Shown here one piece after another: positions 12,501 through 24,500 of a stretch of DNA of 64,000 nt. Within the stretch, counting starts at the first letter, position 1. Each line of letters begins with the position of its first letter. The DNA is from Micromonospora inyonensis (GTDB lineage: Bacteria; Actinomycetota; Actinomycetes; Mycobacteriales; Micromonosporaceae): assembly GCF_900091415.1 (NCBI RefSeq), contig NZ_FMHU01000002.1, positions 558,001-622,000 of the forward strand, in the 5' to 3' direction. The notes beneath the pieces were generated by a model. It saw nothing but the letters and a program-made list of their open reading frames with translations, searched no databases and was not told the origin of the DNA. The translations under genes and the position numbers were made by a program.

Positions 12501-15500
12501 CAATGTCAGGAGTTCCTCGCCGGTGGCCGCGTCCCAGATCCGCACTGTCTGGTCCTCGCTGGCGGAGGCTACCCGCCACTGGCCCGGCGCCGCCTGCCAC
12601 GACGCCAACGCCTCCACCGTGTCGGTGTGGCCCTCCAATGTCAGGAGTTCCTCGCCGGTGGCCGCGTCCCAGATCCGCACTGTCCGGTCCCTGCTGGCGG
12701 AGGCTATCCGCCAGTCCGACCCTGCCTGCCACGACGCCAACGCCTCCACCGGGTCGGTGTGGCCCTCCAATGTCAGGAGTTCCTCGCCGGTGGCCGCGTC
12801 CCAGATCCGCACTGTCCGGTCCCTGCTGGCGGAGGCTATCCGCCAGTCCGACCCGGCCTGCCACGACGCCAACGCCCACACCGTGTTGGTGTGGCCTCTC
12901 AGCGTCAGGAGTTCCTCGCCGGTGGCCGCGTCCCAGATCCGCACTGTCCGGTCCCTGCTGGCGGAGGCCACCCGTGGGCCCGACTCTCCCTGCCACGACG
13001 TCACCGCCATCACCATGTGGGTGTGGCCCTCCAATGTCAGGAGTCCCTCGCCGGTGACCGCGTCCGAGATCCGCACCGTTTGGTCCCAGCCCCCGGCGGA
13101 GGCCACCCGTGGGCCCGACTCTCCCTGCCACGACGTCACCGCCTCCACCGCGCGGGTGTGGCCCTCCAAAGTCCGGAACTCCACACCGTCGACCACGTCC
13201 ACTGATGGTGTGGCGGCACCGGCTCCCACCTGTCCGAGGTGCTGGCCCCGCTCCGCGGCCGCTGTCCCGATTTGGCCGAACTGGTCCGTCAGCTCGACGA
13301 CGCTGGTCGCGGTCACGGGGTCGGGGTCGTTTCCCGCTGGAGAGGGTGCGAGGGATGGTTGCCAGTCCATGTCCGGCCCCTGGTGGGTGGCCCAGTCGCC
13401 GAGGTTCCCGCTGCCGGCAACCCGCCCACCCGGCATGGCGGGCAACCCCGCCGGCCCGGCAGCACCATCGGGCAGGGGCCACAACCGCACCGTCCGGTCC
13501 CCGCTGGCGGAGACCACCACCCGCCGGCCCGACTCGCCCCGCAACGACGTCACCGCGTGCACCTGGCCGGTGTGGTCCCTCAACGTCCGGAGTTCCTCAC
13601 CGGTGACCGCGTCCCAGATCCGCACCGTCCGGTCCTCGCTGGCGGAGGCCACCCGCCAGTCCGACCCCGCCTGCCACGACGTCAACGCCCCCACCGTGTC
13701 GGTGTGGCCCTCCAACGTCAGGAGTTCCTCACCGGTGACCGGGTCCCAGATCCGCACTGTCCGGTCCCTGCTGGCGGAGGCCACCCGCCAGTCTGACCCC
13801 GCCTGCCACGACGTCACCGCCCGCACCCAGTCGGTGTGGCCCTCCAACGTCCGGAGTTCCTCACCGGTGACCGCGTCCCAGATCCGCACCGTCCGATCCT
13901 CGCTGGCGGAGGCCACCCGCCACTGGCCCGGCGTCTCCTGCCACGACGTCACCGCCCGCACCGCGCTGGTGTGGCCCTCCAACGTCAGGAGTTCCTCACC
14001 GGTGACCGGGTCCCAGATCCGCACCGTCCGGTCCCTGCTGGCGGAGGCCACCCGCCAGTCCGACCCCGCCTGCCACGACGTCACCGCCCACACCGCGCTG
14101 GTGTGGCCCTCCAACGTCAGGAGTTCCTCACCGGTGACCGCGTCCCAGATCCGCACCGTCCGGTCCTCGCTGGCGGAGGCCACCCGTGGGCCCGACTCTC
14201 CCTGCCACGACGTCACCGCCCGCACCGCGCTGGTGTGGCCCTCCAACGTCAGGAGTTCCTCACCGGTGACCGCGTCCCAGATCCGCACCGTTTGGTCCCA
14301 GCCCCCGGCGGAGGCCACCCGTGGGCCCGACTCTCCCTGCCACGACGTCACCGCCTCCACCGCGCGGGTGTGGCCCTCCAAAGTCCGGAACTCCACACCG
14401 TCGACCACGTCCACTGATGGTGTGGCGGCACCGGCTCCCACCTGTCCGAGGTGCTGGCCCCGCTCCGCGGCCGCTGTCCCGATTTGGCCGAACTGGTCCG
14501 TCAGCTCGACGACGCTGGTCGCGGTCACGGGGTCGGGGTCGTTTCCCGCTGGAGAGGGTGCGAGGGATGGTTGCCAGTCCATGTCCGGCCCCTGGTGGGT
14601 GGCCCAGTCGCCGAGGTTCCCGCTGCCGGCAACCCGCCCACCGGGCACGGCGGGCAACCCCGCCGGCCCGGCAGCACCGTCGGGCAGGGACCACAACCGC
14701 ACCGTCTGGTCGTCGCCGGCGGAGACCACCACCCGCCGGCCCGAATCGTCCTGCCACGACGTCACCGCTCCCACCGTGTCGGTGTGGCCCTCGAACGTCA
14801 GGAGTTCCTCACCGGTGACCGGGTCCCAGATCCGCACTGTCCGGTCCCTGCTGGCGGAGGCCACCCGCCAGTCCGACCCCGTCTGCCACGACGTCACCGC
14901 TCCCACCGTGTCGGTGTGGCCCTCGAACGTCAGGAGTTCCTCACCGGTGACCGGGTCCCAGATCCGCACTGTCCGGTCCCTGCTGGCGGAGGCCACCCGC
15001 CAGTCCGACCCCGTCTGCCACGACGTCACCGCCCCCACCGTGTCGGTGTGGCCCTCGAACGTCCGGAGTTCCTCACCGGTGACCGGGTCCCAGATCCGCA
15101 CTGTCCGGTCCTCGCTGGCGGAGGCCACCCGCCAGTCCGACCCCGCCTGCCACGACGTCACCGCCCGCACCCAGTCGGTGTGGCCCTCCAACGTCCGGAG
15201 TTCCTCACCGGTGACCGCGTCCCAGATCCGCACCGTCCGGTCCTCGCTGGCGGAGGCCACCCGCCACTGGCCCGGCGTCTCCTGCCACGACGTCACCGCC
15301 CGCACCGCGCTGGTGTGGCCCTCCAACGTCAGGAGTTCCTCACCGGTGACCGCGTCCCAGATCCGCACCGTCCGGTCCCTGCTGGCGGAGGCCACCCGTG
15401 GGCCCGACTCTCCCTGCCACGACGTCACCGCCCGCACCGCGCTGGTGTGGCCTCTCAACGTCAGGAGTTCCTCACCGGTGACCGCGTCCCAGATCCGCAC

Positions 15501-18500
15501 CGTCCGGTCCCAGCCCCCGGCGGAGGCCACCCGTGGGCCCGACTCTCCCTGCCACGACGTCACCGCCTCCACCGCGCGGGTGTGGCCCTCCAAAGTCCGG
15601 AACTCCACACCGTCGACCACGTCCACTGATGGTGTGGCGGCACCGGCTCCCACCTGTCCGAGGTGCTGGTCCAACTCCGCGGCCGCTGCCTCAACCCGGC
15701 CAAGCCGTCCACTCAACGCCGCGGTGTCGGACACCGATGGGACGTACTCGCTGATGTCCTGCGACTGCCGCGCGAGTCTGAGGTCCCGCATCCCGTTGAG
15801 GTACCGGCGGGACAGCCCATCCAGGACGGACCGCTCCTGGCTGTCGTCCTGGCCGCGGTCGGTCGCGGGCGGTAGCGCCCTTTCAGCGGCTTGAAGCCTG
15901 TCAATGCGATCCGCGTGGCTACGGCCAAGCGCTTCCCACCGTTGGATGAGGTGCCCGGTGAAGGTGGCCGCACCACCGAGAGCGGAGGCATGAACGTCAT
16001 CGACGAACAACGGATAGAACGTGCCCATTTCCTCGGCGGACGGGCCGAGCCGGCCACCGGAACCGGGTGACACGAACTCGACCAACAACAACGGGGTGTT
16101 CCCGTCCCGTCCCACCACCGGGTGTCCATACCACCCGCGGTCGTCTCCTTGTTCGACGACCTGGACCCGTACCTGGAAAAACTCCGCCAACTCGTTCAGG
16201 AACCCACCCGAGTACACGTCGGCGCCGCGCCCGGACCGCAGATCCTGGATCACCACATGATCGGAACCCAGCCGCTGTTCCATCAGGTTCAGCAGCGCCG
16301 TCGCGCGGGTCTCCTCGTTGTCGAACCCGGGATACGCGCCCGGCCGCACGGCATTCAGGGTTTGCGCCAACGAGTCCAGCAGACACAGTAGTCCCTCACC
16401 CCGGCGGTCACCCCGGTGCATCCACTCCGGCAGACCCCCCGCCGACGGTTGCCCTCCGACCGGAGCCACGCCCTGCGGCCCGGCCACCCACTCGTGAACA
16501 ACCCGGCCATTCCCGACCGGTGGTGTCGGTGCGGGTGGTGGTGTGGTCACGCCGGTCTGCCCCTGCGACACCGCCGCCGGAGCCGGCAACAACCGGATCT
16601 GATCCTCCAACCACTGCCGCGCCAGCCCGAACGCGTTCACCGCGGAGAACAACTCGGCGCGCCGCTGCTCGGGCAGATCCGGCACCCGCCCCACCACGTT
16701 CACCCGCTCGGGTAGTAGCGGCACGCCAAGGTTCTCCCGCAGCCGGCCAACCTGCTCTAGCGGACCGTCCGCCGACCACAACAACGCCACGTCCCCGCCA
16801 TGATCAGCCAGGAACCGGGTGAACTCCTCCCCGTTCTGAGACCGCACGCGGGACAGATCAACATACTGCCGCCCATCGAGTGCGTGAAGCACGACCGGCC
16901 GGTCCGGTGCCCGAGAGAAGGCCCAGGCGGCCAGATACACCGCCCGTAACACGTCCCGGACGGCGTCCGGGACCGTCGCGTCCCCTCGGGGCGAGCCGGT
17001 CACCGGTGCCGCCGCCGCGGCCCACACCCGCTCGATCTGCTCCGCGATCAGGCCTTCGACCTCATCGGTCAACCGCGTCGGCGGCAACGCCGTCACCAAC
17101 CGCTGATTGTCGGGGTGCCTGGCCCACGCCTCCAGCCGCAGATCGAGCCGATCCGTTCCCGCGGCCTCATCCACCCACCCGTGGGTATGTTGGACCAACC
17201 GCTCACCCAACGCCGCCAGCTGACCCACCCGCTCACCCATCCGGCGATGCGCCCGCACCCCGACCGTGCCGTCGGTGTCCGGGTCTGACAGGTCGACCGC
17301 CACCGGATCCGTCACGGTCACATCGGGAAGCGCTACCGTCAGCTCCGCTTCCCGAGCCCGCCATGCCTCAGCCGCCCCGCCCGGTCGCACCGCCGCCGCG
17401 ATCGTGGGCAACTCGGCCCGCACACGAGTCCACCCCTCCGCCTCGGCGAGATTCGACACCTCCCGTATGCCGACCGGCGGCTGGCCGGTGACCATCTCAC
17501 CCATCCGCACCGGCCACAGGTCGTCCTCCGCCACATGCGCCAACACCACCGGCGACGCCAGCCCACCGAACCCGTGCACCACCACATACACCGGCTCCCG
17601 CAACCCCGACTCCACCGGCGGCAACGCACTGTTCAGGAACGTGTCGAACAACGTCGACACGACCGCCCCGGGATGCACCGGACGCGACTGCGGCACACCC
17701 ACCACGAACACCCGCGCACCATCCGGCACCCACCCCACCGGCCCCACGTCCGGCGTCGCCGAGGCCACACTCTCCCCGTGCAACTCCGCCTGCCGCAGCT
17801 CCACCACCCGCCAACGACCAAGCCCTGACGACGGCACCGGAGGGAACACCCAATTCCGCATATACGAGGCCGCCCGCTGCCCGAACCGCGCCCAACGCCG
17901 ATCCGTCGGCAGGAGGTACGGCGCATGCTCACCGGCCAATCCCGCCACCTCCCGCCAGAACACAGCCGCACGGGCCTCGCCCGGACGCATCGGACGGGCC
18001 TGGAACTCCCACAGCAACGCCCCACCCGCGAACGTGTCCCGACCCGAGAAATCGGTAGGCGTCAGGCCCTCAGGAACAGACCTCGCCACCGCGCCCGCCA
18101 CATACCGGGCACGGATCGCCACCGCCCCCGACTGGTTACGCGCCGCCCGTAGCGCCGCGACCCGGACCAACGTCGAAGGCTCCACCCGCGGATCAGCACC
18201 GTACGGCGACAACTCGACAACCGCCGCCGCGGGCACACTCACCCCCAACCCACCATCAAGCAACCGCGCCACCAGATCCAGCACACCCTCAGGCCCACGA
18301 TCGGCGAACGCCAGCACCACCCGCCACACCCCACCACGGCCCTGCGCCTCGTCCAGCAGGACAGCCGCAGGCCGATCCGTCCTCTCACTCGCCCTCGCCG
18401 ACCACGCCTCGGCATCCGTCACCGCCTGCCGCTGCGCCACCACAGACAGACCCCGCGGATCAACCTCAGCGCCCACACCATCCGGATACACCACCACCGC

Positions 18501-21500
18501 CTCGGCGTCCCCGGCAGCACTGGCGACACCCCGAACCGTCAGGAACGGCTCACCAGAGGCCACCGTCACCGCTTCGGGGTCGTTACCCGCGGCAACCCGC
18601 CCACCCGGCCCGGCGGGCAACCCCGCCCGCCCCGCGGCATCGGACAGGGGCCACAACCGCACCGTCGCGTCGTGGCCGGCGGAGACCAGCACCTGCCCGC
18701 CCGACCCCGTCTGCCACGACGTCAACGCGAACACCGGGCCGGTGTGGCCTTCCAACGTCTGGATCTGGCGACCGGTGGTCGGGTCCCAGATCCGCACCGT
18801 CAGATCCCTGCCGGCGGAGGCCACCCGCCACTGGCCCGGCGTCTCCTGCCACGACGTCAACGCCCTCACCACGTTGGTGTGGCCTTCCAACGTGTGGACC
18901 TGGCGACCGGTGGTCGGGTCCCAGATCCGCACCGTCCGATCCGCGCTGGCGGAGGCCACCCGCCACTGGCCCGGCGTCTCCTGCCACGACGTCAACGCCT
19001 CCACCCCGCTGGTGTGGCCCTCCAACGTCTGGACCTGGCGGCCGGTGGCCGGGTCCCAGATCCGCACCGTCAGATCCCTGCCGGCGGAGGCCACCCGCCA
19101 CTGGCCCGGCGCCTCCTGCCACGACGTCAACGCCCTCACCACGTTGGTGTGGCCTTCCAACGTGTGGACCTGGCGGCCGGTGGTCGGGTCCCAGATCCGC
19201 ACCGTCCGATCCGCGCTGGCGGAGGCCACCCGCCACTGGCCCGGTGTCTCCTGCCACGACGTCAACGCCAACACCGTGCCGGTGTGGCCTTCCAACGTGT
19301 GGACCTGGCGACCGGTGGCCGGGTCCCAGATCCGCACCGTCCGATCGCTGCTGGCGGAGGCCACCCGCCACTGGCCCGGTGTCTCCTGCCACGACGTCAA
19401 CGCCGACACCGGGCCGGTGTGGCCTTCCAACGTGTGGACCTGGCGACCGGTGGCCGGGTCCCAGATCCGCACCGTCAGATCCCTGCCGGCGGAGGCCACC
19501 CGCCACTGGCCCGGCGTCTCCTGCCACGACGTCGACGCCCACACCGTGCCGGTGTGGCCGGTCAGTAGCTGCGGGGACACCACCGCCGGCGGTGTGGCAG
19601 CATCGGTGGGAGCCTGTCCGACGGGCTGGTCCACCTCCATAGCCGCTGCCTCAACCCGGCCAAGCCGGCCACTCAACTCCCCGACACTGGTCGCGGTCAC
19701 CGCTTCGGGGTCGTTTCCCGCTGGAGAGGGTGCGAGGGAGGGTTGCCAGTCCATGTCCGGCCCCTGGTGGGTGGCCCAGTCGCCGAGGTTCCCGCTGCCG
19801 TCGCCGGCCTGATTGTCGATGCTCGGCTGGCCGAAGTCGTCGGACGTCGCAGCACCGTGCCCGTCGGTCACACCGATGCCGGGAACCGGCCCCGTCGGCC
19901 AGGACGATGCCGTGGGGGCGTCCGGGTCGTCCAGCGGCCCGGGCAGCCCGGGCAGCCCTGGCAGACCCGTGCCCGCCGACGAGGCAGGTACCGGCCGCCC
20001 GGACATCGGCAACGTACCCCCGTGGTCCAGCCAGGACGGGTCCTCACCCTGCGGGCGGTCCGGTCCGAGGGCAGGGCCCGGCACCGGTGCTTGCCGGGGC
20101 TGACCCGGATCGCTCACCCCGTACCGCGCCGCCACGCGACCGCGACCTTCCTGGACCAGCTGCAGCAGACCAATGCCGCGCAATGCCCCGATCCGGTCAT
20201 GCACCGTCCGCCGCGGTGTGGATGTCGCCTCGGCGAGGTCTGACTCGCTGGCGGTGATGATCCCGTTGTCGTCCATATGGTCGATCAGGGCGTGCCACCA
20301 ATACCGCAGATCATCCCGCTGCCTCGTTGTGGTGGCGAGGTGGCCGGCGTGCTGGTCGAACAGCGCCCGGGCCTCGCCCGGGTCGCTCACCCGCCGGCTG
20401 CCCGCAGTGGGTTGGGGTTGGGGTTGGTCGGGGTGGAGTGGGGCGGGGGTGGTGGGTGGCTCGTGGGCCGGGTGATGGAGGGTGTCGCCGGTGTGGAGAG
20501 TGCCGGCGTCGGTGCGGGCCACCGCCGGCCAGGACGACGCGGTGGGGGCGTCCGGGTCGTCCAGCGGGCCTGACAGCCCGGGCAGACCCGTGCCCGCCGG
20601 CGGGGCAGGTGCAGGCCCGGACATCGGCGACTGAGGTGCCGGATCCTGCATGCCCGGTCCGGGCGGGAACGACTGAGTCCCTGGGGACTGGCTGGGCTGG
20701 TCGCCGTTGGGCGGCGACCATGATGTCGGGCCGGGCGGGGCCTGCGGCCGGGGCGGATCCATCGGTTGCGGCGCGGGGTCGGGTTCCGTGCCCACGGCCT
20801 CAAGCAGATAGAGCAGATCGGCCGGGTCCACATCGAGCGAACCGGCTGGGTCCACCTCGTAGGTGGCCCAGTCGCCGAGGTTCCCGCCGTCGCTGGCCTG
20901 ATCGTCGATGCCCGGCTGGTCGAAGTCGGTGGACATCGCCGCACCGTGCCCGTCGGTCACGCCCATGCCGGGTACCGGCCACCCCGGTTCCGCCCACCCC
21001 GCCGGCCAGGACGACGCGGTGGGGGCGTCCGGGTCGTCCAACGGCCCGGGCAGCCCTGGCAGACCCGTGCCCGCCGGCGAGGCAGGTGCAGGCCCGGACA
21101 TCGGCAACGTACCCCCGTGGTCCAGCCAGGACGGGTCCTCACCCTGCGGGCGGTCCGGTCCGAGGGCAGGGCCCGGCACCGGTGCTTGCCGGGGCTGACC
21201 CGGATCGCTCACCCCGTACCGCGCCGCCACGCGACCGCGACCTTCCTGGACCAGCTGCAGCAGACCAATGCCGCGCAATGCCCCGATCCGGTCATGCACC
21301 GCCCGCCGCGGTGTGGATGTCGCCTCGGCGAGGGCTGACTCGCTGGCGGTGATGATCCCGTTGTCGTCCATATGGTCGATCAGGGCGTGCCACCAATACC
21401 GCAGATCATCCCGCTGCCTCGTTGTGGTGGCGAGGTGGCCGGCGTGCTGGTCGAACAGCGCCCGGGCCTCGGCCGGGTCGCTCACCCGCCGGCTGCCCGC

Positions 21501-24500
21501 AGTGGGTTGGGGTTGGGGTTGGTCGGGGTGGAGTGGGGCGGGGGTGGTGGGTGGCTCGTGGGCCGGGTGATGGAGGGTGTCGCCGGTGTGGAGAGTGTCG
21601 GCGTCGGTGCGGGTCACCGCCGGGGAGGGTGCGAGGGAGGGTTGCCAGTCGATGTCCGGCCCCTGGTGGGTGGCCCAGTCGCCGAGGTTCCCGCTGCCGG
21701 CAACCCGCCCATCCGGCACGGCGGGCAACCCCGCCAGCCCCGCAGCATCGGACAGGGGCCACAACCGCACCGTCTGGTCCTCGCCGGCGGAGACCAGCAC
21801 CCGCCCGCCCGACCCCGCCTGCCACGACGTCAACGCGTACACCGAGCCGGTGTGGCCTTCCAATATCTGGACCTGGCGACCGGTGGCCGGGTCCCAGATC
21901 CGCACCGTCCCGTTCCCGTCGGCGGCGGCCACCCGCCGCTGGCCCGGTGTCTCCTGCCACGACGTCAACGCCAACGCCCCGTCGGTGTGGCCTTCCAACG
22001 TCTGGAGCAGGCGACCGGTGGTCGCGTCCCAGATCCGCACCGTCCCGTCCCAGCTGGCGGAGGCCACCCGCCACTGGCCCGGCGCCTCCTCCCACGACGT
22101 CAACGCCGTCACCTCGTCGGTGTGGCCTTGCAACGTCTGGAGCAGGCGACCGGTGGTCGCGTCCCAGATCCGCACCGTCTCGTCCTCGCCGGCGGAGGCC
22201 ACCCGCCACTGGCCCGGCGCCTCCTGCCACGACGTCAACGCCGACACCTCGTCGGTGTGGTCTTCCCACGTCTGGAGCAGGCGGCCGGTGGTCGGATCCC
22301 AGATCCGCACCGTCTCGTCCTCGTCGGCGGAGGCCACCCGCCACCGGCCCGGCGCCTCCTGCCACGACGTCAACGCGTTCACCCTGGTGCGGTCTTGCCA
22401 CGTCTGGACCTGGCGGCCGGTGGTCGCGTCCCAGATCCGCACCGTCCCGTCCCAGTTGGCGGAGGCCACCCGCCACCGGCCCGGCGCCTCCTGCCACGAC
22501 GTCAACGCGTTCACCCTGGTGCGGTCTTCCCACGTCTGGACCTGGCGGCCGGTGGTCGGGTCCCAGATCCGCACCGTCTCGTCCTCGCCGGCGGAGGCCA
22601 CCCGCCATTCGCCCGGCGCCTCCTGCCACGACGTCACCGCCAACACCTGGCCGGTGTGGCCGGTCAGCAGCTGCGGGGACACCACCGCCGACGGTGTGGC
22701 AGCATCGGTGGGAGCCTGTCCGACGGGCTGGTCCAACTCCGCTGCCTCAACCCGGCCAAGCCGGCCACTCAACTCCCCGACACTGGTCGCGGTCACCGCT
22801 TCGGGGTCGTCATTCGCGGCAACCCGCCCACCCGGCACAGCGGGCAACCCCGCCAGCCCCGCGGCATCGGACAGGGGCCACAACCGCACCGTCTGGTCGG
22901 TGCCGGCGGAGACCAGCACCCGCCCGCCCGACCCCGCCTGCCACGACGTCAACGCGAACACCGAGCCGGTGTGGCCTTCCAACGTGTGGACCTGGCGACC
23001 GGTGGCCGGGTCCCAGATCCGCACCGTCCCGTTCCCGTCGGCGGCGGCCACCCGCCGCTGGCCCGGTGTCTCCTGCCACGACGTCAACGCCAACGCCCCG
23101 TCGGTGTGGCCTTCCAACGTCTCGAGCAGGCGACCGGTGGTCGCGTCCCAGATCCGCACCGTCCCGTCCCAGCTGGCGGAGGCCACCCGCCATTCGCCCG
23201 GTGTCTCCTGCCACGACGTCAACGCCGACACCCCGCTGGTGTGGCCTTCCCACGTCTGGAGCAGGCGACCGGTGGTCGCGTCCCAGATCCGTACCGTCTC
23301 GTCCTCGCTGGCGGAGGCCACCCGCCATTCGCCCGGCGCCTCCTGCCACGACGTCAACGCCAACACCCAGCCGGTGTGGCCTCGCAACGTCTGGACCTGG
23401 CGGCCGGTGGCCGGGTCCCAGATCCGTACCGTCTCATCCGTGCTGGCGGAGGCCACCCGCCACTGGCCCGGCGTCTCCTGCCACGACGTCAACGCCGACA
23501 CCGTGTTGGTGTGGCCTTGCAACGTGTGGACCTGGCGGCCGGTGGTCGGGTCCCAGATCCGCACCGTTTGATCCCGGCTGGCGGAGGCCACCCGCCACTG
23601 GCCCGGCGTCTCCTGCCACGACGTCAACGCCATCACCCCGTGGGTGTGGCCTTGCAACGTGTGGACCTGGCGGCCGGTGGTCGCGTCCCAGATCCGCACC
23701 GTCCCGTCCTCGTCGGCGGAGGCCACCCGCCATTCGCCCGGCGTCTCCTGCCACGACGTCACCGCCGACACCGCGTCAGTGTGGCCGGTCAGCAGCTGCG
23801 GGGACACCACCGCCGACGGTGTGGCAGCATCGGTGGGAGCCTGTCCGACGGGCTGGTCCAACTCCGCTGCCTCAACCCGGCCGAGCCGGCCACTCAACTC
23901 CCCGACACTGGTCGCGGTCACCGCTTCGGGGTCGTCATTCGCGGCAACCCGCCCACCCGGCACGGCGGGCAACCCCGCCAGCCCCGCGGCATCACCGAGC
24001 CGCACCGTCTCCAGGTACGCCCGAAGGGTGGCGGATCCATCGTCGAGGGACCGCCACGTGGCCACATCCGGTAGCCGTTCTGAAAGTGGTGCCACGGTCG
24101 GGAATGCGGGTGAGGGGTGCGGCGCTGCCGGTTGGCCCGTACCGTCCGGCGTGGATGCCGGTGGCGCGACCAGCTCGGTCCACACCTCACCACGGTCCGG
24201 CGTGGATGCCGTCGCCTGGACAACTGCCGGGCCGGGCGTGACCGGGGTGGCGGGGAGGTTCAGGGCGACGGTCCGGCGGTGCCAGGGCCCTGCGACACCG
24301 TCGTTGTCGTGGTACCCCGATTCGGCCGGGGGCACGGTGATGTTGACGGCGAACGCCTCGGACATCAGATGTAGGAGCGCCCTCGTGAGGTGGGGAACCG
24401 ACGTTCCGCGCGCCGCGAGGGCCTGCCGCAACGTGTCCACGTCCGCCTCGGACAGACCAGCCCTTTCCGCGAGGTCCGTTCGGCCGACGATCCGGTCGAA

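Noticed and set aside
12100..15605. Tandem ~135-bp repeats as a CRISPR or satellite array
   Set aside because: The period is 44-45 codons, units are coding and in frame, and there are no short repeats with unique spacers.
12259..15894. Long plus-strand open frame rich in repeated SQIRTV segments
   Set aside because: SQIRTV is the antisense frame of TVRIWD. The minus frame gives coherent WD40, papain-like and other domains and is open throughout, so this is a shadow of repetitive GC-rich coding DNA.
21372..24241. Very long Arg/Pro-rich plus-strand frames
   Set aside because: Low-complexity antisense readings of the WD40 blades, without ribosome binding sites or domain motifs.
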